Below, piece after piece: positions 10,327-21,959 of a stretch of DNA of 64,000 nucleotides. The stretch covers positions 171,485,612 through 171,549,611 of the forward strand of contig JAHLJT010000631.1 in assembly GCA_031308135.1 (NCBI GenBank), read 5' to 3'. The translations under genes and the position numbers were made by a program. The notes under the pieces were generated by a model, which ran no database searches, had not been told where the DNA came from, and was given only the letters and a program-made list of their open reading frames with translations. The first letter of the stretch is position 1. The number at the start of each line of letters is the position of its first letter. This DNA comes from Acheta domesticus. Its lineage: Eukaryota; Arthropoda; Insecta; Orthoptera; Gryllidae.

Positions 10327-11691
10327 CAGTGGCGTGCGGTGATAATTTTAGTAGGGGAAGCACTTTTGAAATCAAAGGTATAAAAACGTAAAACAGATAA
10401 AGATGATATGAATTTTCTCAAAATGAGAATATTAACCCGGAAGAGGTAGCATCTTGCATACGAACGTAACTTGTCGCCCGGGAGAAAACAGACCCCAGGG
10501 AAAATTTCGTTGCCTAAATGACTTCTAACATTATAAACAAATATAATTCTGTATTTATGCGATTATAACTTAACTTTATTTATCGAGTACTTTGTTATTT
10601 AAAATTATTAACATTAATGTACAAAATCCATCAATGCATTAAAGCATTTTTTTTCATAAAATGAAAAATTGTGCATAAACTTTAATACATGGTGAATGTT
10701 GATTTGAAAATGTACCTATAGAGTTCAGTAATAATGTTTTTTACAATCTCTATGAACAATGGATGTGATATCCGTTCTACCGTTTTCTTACACTTTCCAC
10801 ATTCTCTGGATGCTCTGCAGTTTAAATTCCTCGGACAAATTTCACGTCTTTCAGGTTCACTTTCTTGCAACTTGTGTTTCTTGTTTTTGCTCTGAATGCA
10901 AATATTGTATAATTTTAGGTATCAGCTCTCGCGACAATCCTTGTAGAATTTATCTCATAATAGACCAAGGGCGAATACAATCTAAACCTTCCGTCTGCAG
11001 TTCTTATGTGTGGTGAGTCCTCGAAATATCAGTAATGTTTTATTTTCCTGAAAGTTGATCGTGCCTACTTCGAACATATCACCGGAAAGGGATCCGTAGG
11101 CGTTGCGCCGTGCCGACGGCTCTGCTTGTCAACACGGGTTCCCCCCACTTTCCTCGCTAGATGCCATGACTACTGCACGGAATGATCTCACAAATGCATT
11201 CCCTTCCCGCAAGGGAGAACTGCAGAACGGTACGCAAAGAATTAGTTTGTTTAGAATACTTTCTTTAACTTAATATAAACGTTCTCTGTATTATTAGGTA
11301 CTTGATACTTTCATTGTATTATAATGTAGTTAGCACGTACATCAAACACGCTCAAAACGCCAAAATAATTAATTCTTTCGAACTTGAAATTGTTACCAGT
11401 CGATCACAACAGAACGCATTTAAATTATCATTCTCGCGCGCTCACGAATCGACCCGACTTTTCACGAGGCATGACGAAATCAAATGCTCTCCAAGAAGCT
11501 TCGCTGACGTCACGAGACGAATCTACACACCGTTCTGAAAACATCACACACACTTAGCTCAGAATTAGAGTTGAGTGAACAGTTTTGCTCTGGTCATAAG
11601 CAACTAATATTTCCAATATATAAAGGATTTTTTCTATGCTTTACTTAAGGGAATGACTCATTCCCTTCATTCCATGGAATGCACGCCACTG
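10327..11691. mobile_element. non-autonomous hAT element, 1365 bp
   Basis: Inverted ends CAGTGGCGTGC (10327) and GCACGCCACTG (ends 11691), with an exact 8-bp duplication GTATATAC at 10319-10326 and 11692-11699. The interior has no intact transposase. The minus strand shows short conserved peptide pieces (for example CRASRECGKCKKTVER near 10800) that recur at 35.9-36.4 kb, so some coding ancestry is possible. A 5'-truncated relative ends at 36968. Confidence 0.92.
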
Positions 11692-12458
11692 GTATATACA
11701 TATGTATATGGGAAAGAAAAAAATAGATAAATCCAGTTGCTAAATTAAAAAAAAGTCCTCTAACACGTGGGATAGCCAGAATCCCGGTTTTGTGGGTTCT
11801 TGATACCGAAAAAACAATTTAAAGCAAAATGTTCGCCCGTCCGTCCGTTCGTTCGGTGTATGTGCACTATGCACTACACTAGCGACTAAACCATAGGTAG
11901 GATTTTTTCCAAATTGAAGACACACCTGTCGATCTGGCCCCAGTCGAAGCATTGAGATTTTGAAAAAGATTCTTCAAAATTTGGGGGTACTTTACATGAA
12001 GCCCCGCGGACATTTACAAAATTGTCTTAAAAACGACTCCAAAATTTTCTTTAAATTTTTTGTAAGAATAAAGTAAAATACACTTTTTAGCGTGGCATAT
12101 ATCGGAATTTCAGGGTTAACTCTGAATTTTAGACAATTGCAAAAGTCCGAATTGTATTTGGCCTCTGCCTACAACTTCAAAATTAAAGATAGAGATTTTT
12201 CTTTCAAATAAAATTTGTTCTCCATAGTGAGTTCTTTCATTAAGGTAATGTACATTTTTTGAAAATTTTAATAATATTCGCGCTACATTGAGTGCAATAT
12301 GTGCAATTTTAAAAAATTATAAAAACAAGATTTTCTCGAAAATGACTCCAATTATTTCTTTAAACTTTTGGCAGGGATAGTGCTAAATGTATTCTATCAG
12401 ATGACATTGACATTAGTTTGCTGTATCCTTTTGTTTTTCTAAACAATACAAAAATGTA
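11692..12458 (+). mobile_element. unit U repeat, direct copy, proximal part
   Basis: Head with ATATGTATATGGGAAAG, CTAACACGTGGGATAGCC and CCGTCCGTCCG, then the first monomers (GACTCCAAAATTTTC.., GACTCCAATTATTTC..). Interrupted at 12458 by a 1.2 kb insertion; it continues at 13681. Confidence 0.8.
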
Positions 12459-13680
12459 TAACTCGACCAAGTTGAGAATGATGTTCACATGTTTATAGCC
12501 GAAGCGACAGAGACGGTGATATAAGGACATTCAATTCAAATTAAAAATGGGACCCTGCCAAACTGTTTCGGGAAAAGTGAGATTTATTTGGTCACAAATC
12601 TGGTATCTTCCCAATTAATATTTTAACTGTATTTGGACATCTCTGCACCTCACATTGGAAGAAATAAAATTTAATTTTTCTCTGCAGAATGATTCAATTT
12701 TGATTGAATTCCTTTCACAAGCAGAAAATTTGTACTGTAACATTCATATACTTGTAAATCATTTTACTTAAGTAGTTTCAAAGACTATATACTAAATCAA
12801 ATTCTTATTATTTAAGAATCAACTACCACCGTAATGATTATTCCTCAACATTTCTATCTTCAATATTTGTTTCTTCATTAGTTGATGGTTCTTTATTATT
12901 AAAAATTGCAAACTAATTAAAATTTTCTAAATGACAATCTTTTTCTTTTATTAATTCTTTCTCATTTTCTAAGAATATTACATCTCTACTCTCATGAATT
13001 CGTTTATATTCTATATCGAAAAGAAGATAAGCTTTTCGAATAACCTAGAAATATAGCTTGTTTTGCTCTCTCATCAATTTTTTTCTGGATATATCATCAT
13101 TTCTATAATAAGATCTACATCCGAATACTCTAAAGTTGTAATGAAGAATATTTTAAATACTTATGACAGTAAATTTAATGTTTTGGTACTTTATTGCATA
13201 CCTCATAAATCGCATAAAATAAAAAAGAAGAATGGAGAAGAATGCAAAATATTTGAATTCATCCATAACATTTCATTTCATCCATAATTTTTCTTTCTTG
13301 GTTTCGCTTTTGATCGTTTCGGCGATGTTATCAAAAACTTATGTCTCTCACTTTGACATCCTTGTTTTTGAATTTTGCGTATCGTGTTTTCACATAACTT
13401 TAAGCTTGCTGCTGCGCGTTAAATTGTGCTTCCTAGAGGTATTTTAGGTCCGTCTTTTTCACTATCACAAAATTTAATAACATTACATACAAGGCGTCTT
13501 TCTTGCCCGAGACATGTCACACCTCGACGAGAACACGTATTTCCGAAAGCTACACCGATAAACAACTCGCTTCATGCTCCTTGCGACATTTATTAGCGAA
13601 ACTGATTGTACAGACCCGTGTTTACATTGTTAGTTCCACGACCCGCCGCAATCATCTTCATTCTTATCTTGATCGACCTA
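12459..13680. mobile_element. 1.22 kb insertion with imperfect inverted ends and TA flanks
   Basis: Left end TAACTCGACCAAGTTGAGAA and inverted right end TAGGTCGATCAAGATAAGAA match at 15 of 20 positions. TA dinucleotides flank both sides (12457-12458, 13681-13682). Joining the flanks restores the normal unit U sequence (..AAAAATGTA/ATTTG..GACT). A TA duplication suggests a Tc1/mariner-type non-autonomous element. It carries a copia-like fragment on the minus strand. Confidence 0.55.
12835..13160 (-). pseudogene. Ty1/copia integrase-RT linker fragment
   Basis: The minus strand reads NFRVFGCRSYYRNDDISRKK, then LMREQNK, and after frame breaks YKRIHESRDVIFLENE and EKDCHLENFN. The order RVFGC..Y, then a kink, then ..K.I..SRDV.FLEN is characteristic of the region after the copia integrase core. 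Stops and frameshifts are present. A neighbouring acidic linker (NNKEPSTNEETNIEDRN) also fits. A relic only. Confidence 0.55.
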
Positions 13681-14352
13681 TAATTTGTTTGACTAGTCTG
13701 TCACGTAGTTAATATTTACATTAGCGACGATTTGTTCACATTATTATATTTGTGGATAGATGTGCTTTAAATAATCTCAGATAAAGTTTCTCGAAAACGC
13801 AACCGTTTTCGTTCAAACGCCACTTTCTCATACATGGCTTCAAATTTTTTTCAAACTTTTCGAACAGGTAGTTCCAATTGCACTCTTTTAATATTACGTA
13901 AAGTTATTTGGGGGTATTTTTTATTGTTTTTTCAAAAACTACACAAATGTAACTTTTTAAAAGATCTCTCACACCGTTAATGTGCACATTTCCAGCAACT
14001 TGTAAAAACGATTGTATTTGTGAGTGCAAGTGCATCAAATGACTTCTAATGAAGTTTTTCCAAAACTCAAAAATTTTCTGTGAAAAAGAGCTTCAAATTT
14101 CGAATTTACAGTTCGGCTTAAACGCAATTTTTTTTAAAACGTTTCCTAATTTTTGAAAGAAAATTGAAATTAAGACGAGGCTTTACAGTTCTTTAATATT
14201 CTTAAAACAATATTTCCGTTCTTCTATTAGGAAACCGAAAAATCAAGAAAATGTGAAAAAAATGTACGGCGACAGATGGCAGCTGGCAAGAGTATGTGGC
14301 AAGTCCGAATAGTTAGCCGAAAGTCTCTGCCATTCTGTAGCACCACTAATTC
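13681..14352 (+). mobile_element. unit U repeat, direct copy, distal part
   Basis: Continues the 11692 copy: GTTAATATTTACATTAGCGA, monomer boundaries at about 13820 and 14110, then the tail GAAACCGAAAAATCAAGAAA, a GACAGATGGCAGCTGGCAAG block, and the terminal CTGTAGCACCACTAAT at about 14350. Confidence 0.8.
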
Positions 14353-15140
14353 GTTATCAGGGTCCTGCAAAGAATATTTTTTCTGCCAACAATCCGCCGT
14401 TTTTTCGCAGAGCAACACATACCTACTACGTATATTACTCCATATATACGTATGTATGCGGGAAAGTAAAAAATTGATGTGGTTTTTGAGAAAAAAGTGT
14501 TAAAAATAAATTATATTTCGCGCAAAATTACACGAAAACTGCCCCTAATTTGGAAAAATTAAATATGCCCTTAATACAAGATGTCTTCAAAGAACAGATT
14601 TCGATGAGGGAAAAAATGTCTATCTTCAATATTATAATTGCGGGAACACGTCCCAAAAATTGCACTTTTACAATTTTCAAAATATCTGGGGTTTCAAAGA
14701 AGCCCTTGTTTCCTTTCACGTAAGCTGCTCTTAAGCGTCCTTTACGCTATCTGGGGATACAGTTAATTAAAAGAAATAGTAGCCATTTTTGAGAAAATTT
14801 TGAAAATGTTTTTGAGACTTCATGTAAAATTCCCTAAAAAACAAAATATAACGTTGAAACTCCCAAAGCCTCGAGTTCCTTCAGATCGATAGGGAGATGT
14901 CAATGTTGCAGAAAACCGGCAAAACGATTTACGCGTTAGCGTTGACCACAGACGGACAGAGACGTTTTGCCGTCAATCGATTTATTGGTATCAAGGGCCC
15001 ACAAATCATGTATTCTGGCTACACAACGTGTTAGAGGAAGTACTTAACTATATACAGCAACAGAATTTATCCACTTTTTGTTACCTGCGCCTGGCAACAA
15101 TTTTTCTGTCGAAAATTCGCCGTTTTCCGAGAAAGTAAAG
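14353..15140 (-). mobile_element. unit U repeat, diverged inverted copies
   Basis: Two minus-strand pieces: a head fragment (14353-14470; its complement begins TTTTTACTTTCCCGCATACA), then a diverged body (14480-15060) ending in the head words AACGTGTTAGAGG and CTGTCGAAAATTCGCCG. It resembles 52330-53100 more than the other copies, so a second subfamily exists. The terminal word TAGTGGTGCTAC lies at about 15136. Confidence 0.65.
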
Positions 15141-15145
15141 TAGTG

Positions 15146-15306
15146 GTGCTACCAAAGCAGATATTTTCTCACATTGTTCCTAAATTCTCCGCAATATTAT
15201 ACTATTACATCAAGGTGTTTTCAACTGGAATTTTTTTTCCGCTCCGAGACGCGATCTCAAATCCTCAAAGTGAACTTGCCGTCATTCATTTTACTACGCC
15301 ACATAA
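15146..15306 (-). repeat. tRNA-derived SINE-like copy 1
   Basis: Read on minus, it begins TGTGGCGTAGTAAAATGAAT and includes GGATTTGAGATCGCGTC in the place of a B box. It aligns along its length with 15463-15633. The A-box-like TGGCGTAGT at the start suggests a tRNA origin. Diverged. Confidence 0.5.
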
Positions 15307-15462
15307 AAGAGCATGGTTCGAAATCGGGCCGAGGCATAAAAACGTAAATGCCCGATTCGTGTAAAATAAACAACAAATAATTCGGGACAAGGTATAAAAA
15401 ATTTCACCACAGATATATCTTTTCTATTCTCATTCACACTCAAAACGTCAAATTCAACTCGG

Positions 15463-15633
15463 AGTGCTACCAAATCATATAAATTTTTGCATTGCTTCAA
15501 AAGCTCTGCAATAACATACACCTACGTAAATCAGCAAAAGTGTTTTCAATCAGAAATTTTTTTTTCATTCCGACACTAGAACCCACTTCCTCAGAGTTAA
15601 CGTGCTGGTTCTTACACCACTACGCCACACAAG
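15463..15633 (-). repeat. tRNA-derived SINE-like copy 2
   Basis: On minus it begins TGTGGCGTAGTGGTGTAAGA (A-box-like) and has GGGTTCTAGTGTCGG (B-box-like) about 45 bases on, the spacing of a tRNA gene. The body ends in AAAACACTTTTG.., shared with copy 1. The two lie in tandem, separated by about 155 bases. Confidence 0.55.
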
Positions 15634-15789
15634 CGCAGTGCGTTGGAAAATTCGTCGTTTTCCGGCTCACGATTACATAACTTTCTCTTCTTACGAAGTA
15701 TTCAAAAGGCGGGAAAGTAAAAACAGCACTTCATTTATTTCTTCTATGATTTTATCACAGTTTTTTAATAAAAGACTTATTTTGTTTTG

Positions 15790-15872
15790 AATTTGGGAGC
15801 TAGCACGGGACCTCCGGAACCCCGGGGCCTCCGCACATGGTCCTGTCAGTCCCTATGGAACTTACGCCACTG
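15790..15872. mobile_element. hAT MITE right-end fragment
   Basis: GC-rich stretch ending CTTACGCCACTG, the complement of the CAGTGGCGTA end used by the other hAT MITEs here. No left end or duplication found. Confidence 0.45.
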
Positions 15873-16674
15873 TCACAAGGGCTATTGAATTTTGTGCCAA
15901 TTATATTGCAAGAAATGACATCAAATGTTCAATAAAACTTGTCTAGCAAAGGATATTCAAAACACGTTTCATAAAAAATGTTGACATTAAAATCATTGGG
16001 GATAACAAGTAATATTTTAAGCGCGTGACTTGAATATGAAGACCATCAAAATTTGAATTCATCACAAGAAACAGCCAACATTTTTTAAAAATATGATAAA
16101 AAAGTGCAAGATTTATATTTTTAAATAACCAAATATTAATTACAATTAATACATTGAAAAATTAACTGTGTTTATGAACATCCTAGATCTTTTCCAAACG
16201 ATTATTAAAGTTCAATATAGGTAATATTTCTCTCGATTATTATAATACAAATTATTAAAATATATAAAGCCGACAGTTTATAAAAAATATACGGAATATG
16301 AGTCACTTCTAAGTTAATAACACAAGGGCTCGAAATTCGATGGCACTTTTTATAACCGGCACGTGGAACCTTATATTTCATGCATTTCACTTTATTATAA
16401 AGCGGTATCTTAGCATCATCATGGCTCATGGCATCATGGCAATATTTACATCGAAACGTTTTGAAACAGAAAAGGTAGCGACTTGACGTGTGTTGAGAAA
16501 GTAGCGTGTTTTTAGATCCAACTTGTCGACGAAAGCAGCCAGAACTTAAATAAACCGAAAGAAAGCAAATATAACTGTAAACTAAAGGGAACTCGTCAAA
16601 ATTTGACAGTGAGATCAGAGATAAATGTGAAATACTGTGCCCAGACTAACGTTCACAAAGCAAATTCTTAAATA

Positions 16675-16717
16675 GAAGAGAAGAAGAAGAAGAAGAAGAA
16701 GAAGAAGAAGAAGAAGC
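16675..16717 (+). repeat. (GAA)n microsatellite
   Basis: About fourteen AAG/GAA units in an uninterrupted run. Confidence 0.97.
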
Positions 16718-16754
16718 AAACTTCTCTTATTTAATGCTTATTTTTGTATCTCGG

Positions 16755-17211
16755 CAGTGGCGTAGCTAGGGGGGTAGGGGGGCGGCGCGCCCCGGGCGAC
16801 ACCATTCTAGGGGTGACACAATTAATTTATTTTATAATTGAAATTATATCATTTAAATCATTTATTTAAACATTTTATATATTAATAGTTTTCTTAGTTT
16901 TAGTAGTTCGAAAAGTGTATTGTTGCAATTATATAATTTTTATGGTTTAGTTAAACAATTTTTACATTAATTTAATAAGTATACATTTAAATCACAAGCA
17001 TAGATTATGATTTAACTGCAATTATATTGCAATTATTCTTAATTATATATAAATTTAAAATATATTATAAATAACTATCATGTGCAAATATGTTTGTATT
17101 TTAATCAAATAATGTACCATCAATGCAGCAATAGATATATTTATACTTAATTTAAGGGGGGTGACACCATTAGCTTCGCCCCAGGTGACACAAACTGAAG
17201 CTACGCCACTG
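16755..17211. mobile_element. hAT MITE, 457 bp
   Basis: Inverted ends CAGTGGCGTAGCT (16755) and AGCTACGCCACTG (ends 17211). Flanking TATCTCGG (16747-16754) and TATCTCGA (17212-17219) match at 7 of 8 positions. The subterminal GGTGACAC words are also shared. AT-rich core, no coding. Confidence 0.9.
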
Positions 17212-17404
17212 TATCTCGACAGATATTCACTTTTATGGACAGAATGATTGGATATTATACAGCACAAAATCAATTATGTTTGATAAATTAACACTAACAC
17301 GATTCAACAATTGTGGCTCACGACCAGGTGGCAATGCAACATCAACGTCAAATGACAAAAGAAAGAGCACTATTATATTGACGGATATTATTTCTAACGT
17401 TTTT

Positions 17405-18860
17405 ACTTTCCCGAATACGTACGTATATAGTGTACGTAGTTTTGGGATGGTTATGTAACGCTGCGCGAAAAAATGGCAAATTTTCGGCAGAAAAAAATTC
17501 GTTGCCAGGCCGCAATAACGAAAAAGTCGATAAAACCAGTTGCTAAATTAAGAAAAAAATTCCCTAACACGTGGTGTAGCCAGAATCTTTGTTTTGTCTT
17601 TGATACCGAAAAACCAATTTCTAGCAAAACGTCCGTCCGTCCGATGAACACACTAGCGCCTAAACTATGCATACAATTTTTTCCAAATTGAAGAAACCCC
17701 TGTCAATCTGGCCCGAGTCAAAGCTCTCAGATTTTGAAAAACATTCATGAATTGTTTGGGGTACTTTACACGAAGACCCCGTAGACAAATTCAAAAATTT
17801 CTCGAAAACAGCTCCAAATTTTTTCTTTACATTTTTTGGAAGAATAGAGTAAAATGCACTTATTAAGGTGGCATATTACTGGTTAACTCTGAATTTTTTA
17901 AAATTGCGAAAGTTTGAATTTTTTTCGGCGTCTTCCTCCAACTATCTAATTGCAGATAGAAATTTTCCTTCAAATACCAATTATTATTCATAGTTAGTTC
18001 TTTAAGATCGTGTACATGTTTTTTTATAATTTTAGTGGTTTTTGCGCAATATGGCGCGAAATATTTGCAATATTAAAAATTTACAAAAACAAGATTTTCT
18101 GAAAAACGGCTCCAAATTTTTTCTTTAAACGTTTGGTAGAGGATAGTGCTAAATGTACTCTATGAGATGACATTAACACTAAATTCGCAGTATTCTTGTG
18201 TTTTTTCAAAAATTAGAAAAATATAATTTTTGACTTGTCTCTCACGTCGTTAATATTTACATTAGCGGCGATTTGTTCAGATTATTGTATTAATGAGTAC
18301 ATGTGCTTTAAATAGTGCCAAGTAAAGTTTCTTGAAAAAAATTAACCGTTTTCTGTGAAAACTAGCTCACAATTCCGAATTTTCAGAAACGCTCGAACGC
18401 CATTTTCTCATAAATGGCTCCAATTTTTTTCTTCAAAATTTTGGAACGAATAGTTCTAATTGCACTTTTTAATATGACGTAAAGTTTATTTTGAGTTTTT
18501 TTGTTTTTTAAAAAATTAGAGAAATGTAAATTTTTTGAAAGATTTGTCACATCTTTAATATGCAATTTACCAGCACTTTGTAAACATTATTATACTTGTG
18601 AGTGTAAGTGCTTCAAATGAAGTTTTTTTCAAAACTCAAAAATGTTCTGTGAAAAAGCTTTAAATTTCGCATTTTTTGTAGCGCTTAAATGCCATTTTCC
18701 TAAAAACGGCTACAAATTTTTAAAAGAAAATTGCCATTTAGGACCAGGTTTTCATGTTCTTTAATATTCTAAAATTAATATTTCTGTTCTACCATTAGGA
18801 AACCGAAAAATTACGAAAATGTCAAAAAATGTTCTTTGGGCGGCGACAGATGGCACCTGG
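17405..18860 (+). mobile_element. unit U repeat, direct copy
   Basis: Begins TTTCCCGAATACGTACGTAT; head words GCTGCGCGAAAAAATGGC and CCTAACACGTGGTGTAGCC; CCGTCCGTCC; monomer boundaries near 17790, 18100, 18400 and 18700; tail GACAGATGGCACCTGG. The terminal CACCACTA word is missing here, though a lone copy of the terminus (GTAGCACCACTG) lies at about 19567. Confidence 0.8.
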
Positions 18861-19579
18861 TTTTCTCAATGAAGTGTATTTATTAAAAATACATCTGCAA
18901 ATAAGGGTCATGCTTAATTTTTTGAAAATACGAGTAGTTTTTCAAAAACTCGTGACAAACATAATAGCCCGCTGCAAATTAGTAAATTTGCGCAGTAGCG
19001 CTTCAGACAGCCGGATGCGTCGTAAATTAGAATTTGGAATATTGTATATTATTTCTTTGTTCGTTTTTACATTCGACCTTTTGTTACACATTTACACATA
19101 AATATTTAAAGAAATTATTTACTTTCCAATATTGTCACACACATTGTTGTGACTTGATATAGTTGTATCAAAAGGACTTATAATTGTCTAATTTATGTAG
19201 ATATTTGCATGAAAATATTAAGTTTTTGCACCAAATGCTGTACCATTTGTAAAGAATAAAGTATGAATTGCATGGTTTTAGAATACTTTTCTCTACTCAT
19301 GACCCTATGAAATGCATTTCTAGTTGTCCAAGGTATCAGACTTACTTTTTCCAATACAAGTTCACAAAATTTTTGTATTATATTTTTATGAAGTTGTTGT
19401 AGAATTCACAGAGATTTGACAACACTGCGATGGAAACAGTGAGTTGTTCGCTTCTTGGTTGAATTGGACATTTTCAAATGATAGCCAAGATGTTGGTAGC
19501 GCAGAAAGTGCAAAATTTCAATACTACGTAGCAGTTTTCAATAACGCGGGAAAGTATAAGCTGTTGTAGCACCACTGTA

Positions 19580-20620
19580 GTGCTATTTTTCTAACTCTGC
19601 CCCTCAACCCCCTATGGTCACGATGGAATATCATACGAAATTTCGCGTCTTTCGCCGTCGCACCGCTAAAATTTGCATAATCACAAGCATTGCTTGATAC
19701 GGTCGCGATCATGCGATACCTGGCGGCACGACTGAAAACGGTCGCGAAATACCGTGACATATTGCATCAAGACGGGCCTTGTAGTGACGTAGTGTTAGGG
19801 GACTCAGAGATGCTGAGCATTACTGTATTAATAAAGAATTTATTAATACGGGGATTAATTAGTTCCCGCGGATTAATTAATTAAAGGTATTAAACCTAAT
19901 ACGGTATTGATAATCTTACAAATGGTCTGTTGAGCGAAACACGTTTTGTATTAATTTTAAATTGATTTCCTATGTTTGAATTCGGCGGGTTGTTGAAGCT
20001 GGCCTGTGATTGCTTGGAAGCTAAAATGCTTCTAGCGTCTGCCGCGAGATTGCGACGAGCAATGACGCATGCGCAGATGGCGAGGCTCCCCTCTCCCCTC
20101 TTCACCCTGGCGCAGACAAACCCGACTGCTTTACGCTAGCGCAGCATCCACTGCGGAAAGAAGCTCGTTTGTGCACGAGAGCGCAGCACACTTCTCTCTC
20201 TCTCACTCGGGAAACCCCGCTTGATCATGGGCACAAACTGTAGAAATAGTGCCTGTCTACTATTTCCTAATTAATATCTAAGAAATTGAATTATTCCTTA
20301 AATAGATTACATATTATTTTAGTCTACACTGTATAAATTAACAAGAGGTCTCATTGCCATTCGCGTACAAGAATTAAAGCTGAGCCATTGTATAATTTGC
20401 TTTCAAGACTATCGGCAGTTCTGACAGCTGTGAGGATTTTGTGGGAAGCGCCTACACCGTCGTAAGCAATCGAGATCGTGGAAGTAGTTCCAGTGAGTCT
20501 GCCTTGTGTTGCGTTCGCCTGATAGATGCAGTATAGTTGTGTGTTACTGTTGAGCATCCCCAAACGTGCGAGTCACGCTACGGCTCTGGGGCCTTGAGGG
20601 CAAAGTTAGAAAAATCGCAG
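19580..20620. mobile_element. mariner-type MITE interrupted by a hAT MITE
   Basis: Left part 19580-19781 (TTTTTCTAACTCTGCCCC.., ATACGGTCGCGATCATGCGA) and right part 20589-20620 (GGGCAAAGTTAGAAAAATCG, CAG). TA flanks both ends (19578-19579, 20621-20622). Removing the hAT insert and one duplication restores a sequence matching 49254-49486. TA target and palindromic ends suggest a Tc1/mariner MITE. Confidence 0.8.
19782..20588. mobile_element. hAT MITE, 807 bp (inverse copy of the 5841 family)
   Basis: Exact 8-bp duplication GGGCCTTG at 19774-19781 and 20589-20596. Right end GTCACGCTACGGCTCTG and a mutated left end TAGTGACGTAGTGT correspond to the CAGTGGCGTAGCG ends. The interior (GACGCATGCGCAGATGGCGA; GTGCACGAGAGCGC) aligns inversely to 5841-6581. 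Confidence 0.92.
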
Positions 20621-20639
20621 TATAGTTTAAACATATAGA

Positions 20640-21320
20640 TAGGAAAGAATTGTGATAAGACACACGCACTTCGGCAACCGCATAATACAGCCAAAAACTT
20701 AGTAACTTTCTAGGAATCGCTTACGCGCACAGCAGAAATTGCCATCCAACACTTTCCTGCCAAACGTGATGTCATTCTGGACATCTTCGTGGCTCATGAG
20801 AGATCTCCAGTTCTGTCTCGTTGGCCATGGGACATCTCTATTGCCTCGTAGGCACCAGCTAAGAACGGACTCCCGATAGTCCACGATGCTACTCATTCCA
20901 AAAAACATTTATCTTTCGCATAATCGGGCACTCGCAAAATAAATTCGTCCTGAAAAAATGCGCTGGTGGTATGCACAAATTAAACGAGTCGATTTATTGC
21001 AAGTTTAATATTTTCTGCAACTTTTCCCGAGGTTGGTTTTTCTGGGGAGGGAGCCGCCCTAGAACCCTTAAGAAGCAATTCGTCACTGCTGATACTTACC
21101 CATTTAAAGTGTACTGTTATTAACTGTACAGTAGCCTGCGTGCGTGCTTCCGTCCGGCCCACCAATCGAGATAAGAATTTGACGCGTCGCGTCGCTCTCT
21201 TGGTGGGGAACTGATTTTTCTTTTCTTTTTTTATCCATCTATCTAGAAGATTTTAGAAATTTCTCTCTGAAAAATGTGTTTTGGGTTTCTTTAAGCAATT
21301 AAGCACGCGTTTTGGGGGAC
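20640..21320. other. unassigned stretch
   Basis: Balanced base composition. Two minus-strand frames (20699-20908 and 20980-21165) read 60-70 residues, but I recognise neither, and no splice pattern links them to the tubulin gene. Confidence 0.35.
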
Positions 21321-21323
21321 TTA

Positions 21324-21560
21324 TACTTCGGTTTTTGTACGTGGCGCATCAAGGCCCTTCTTCACCATGGAATACATCGCGGCATTTCGCGTCTTTCTCG
21401 GTGTGCCGCTAGATGTCGCATGATCGCGACCGTATCAAGCAGAGCATAATACGGTCGCGATCATGCGACATTTGTGGTATGGTGAGAAACACTCGAAATA
21501 TCGTGAAATATTCCTTCGTGAAGACGAACCTTGACGCGCCACGTTATAAAAGCCGAAGTA
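21324..21560. mobile_element. foldback MITE, 237 bp
   Basis: Arms are inverse complements over almost the whole length: TACTTCGG and CCGAAGTA at the tips, then GTGGCGC.., ..GGCATTTCGCG, and TCGCATGATCGCGACCGTAT at the core on both strands, with a loop of about 13 bases (CAAGCAGAGCATA). The core words are shared with the MITEs at 19580 and 49254, but the tips differ. Confidence 0.85.
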
Positions 21561-21791
21561 ACACGGCACCAAGAGAGGTTATCAATCGCTCATTCGCGTG
21601 AAGCCTGGACGAGCTGGGCAACTGTAGTATGATAAAAATGTATTTATGATGAACTTACACAGTTCCAATAAAACTTTTTGACATGAAAAGTCCCGCTGGA
21701 GACACCACGCGAAGCTACTCAATAAAGTAAATGTGCATTGTGTTTTTATACTAAATACTCAAACAATTACAAAATATGGAAAAGTATTTGC

Positions 21792-21959
21792 CTGTGCAAT
21801 AAGACGATTAACATTTGTATAGGTTGGCGCATGAACATTTAAACTTTTTAGCATGTTGTAACAGGCTTCATTGTCCAATAAAAATGAGCAATCTTCATAA
21901 TTGATACAGCCATGGGTTGTAAGGATGGCGTTATATGGTTCCACAATTGTTGGTGACAT
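21792..21959 (-). CDS. TUBA: alpha-tubulin-like gene, downstream exon
   Basis: The 56 residues read MSPTIVEPYNAILTTHG.., DCSFLLDNEACYN, and PTYTNVNRLIAQ. They correspond to alpha-tubulin from the segment just after APQ (the T5 loop region, VVEPYN) to NRLIGQ. The residues equivalent to N206 (DNEA) and N228 (TNxNRL), which contact the guanine, are kept. The acceptor is TTTTTTCCACAG at 21960 onward, and phase 0 joins it to the exon ending at 29301. The donor would be GCAAAT rather than GT, so either a GC-AG intron or a damaged site. Similarity to standard alpha-tubulin is clearly reduced, as in tissue-specific paralogues. No further 3' exon found in the window. Confidence 0.82.
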
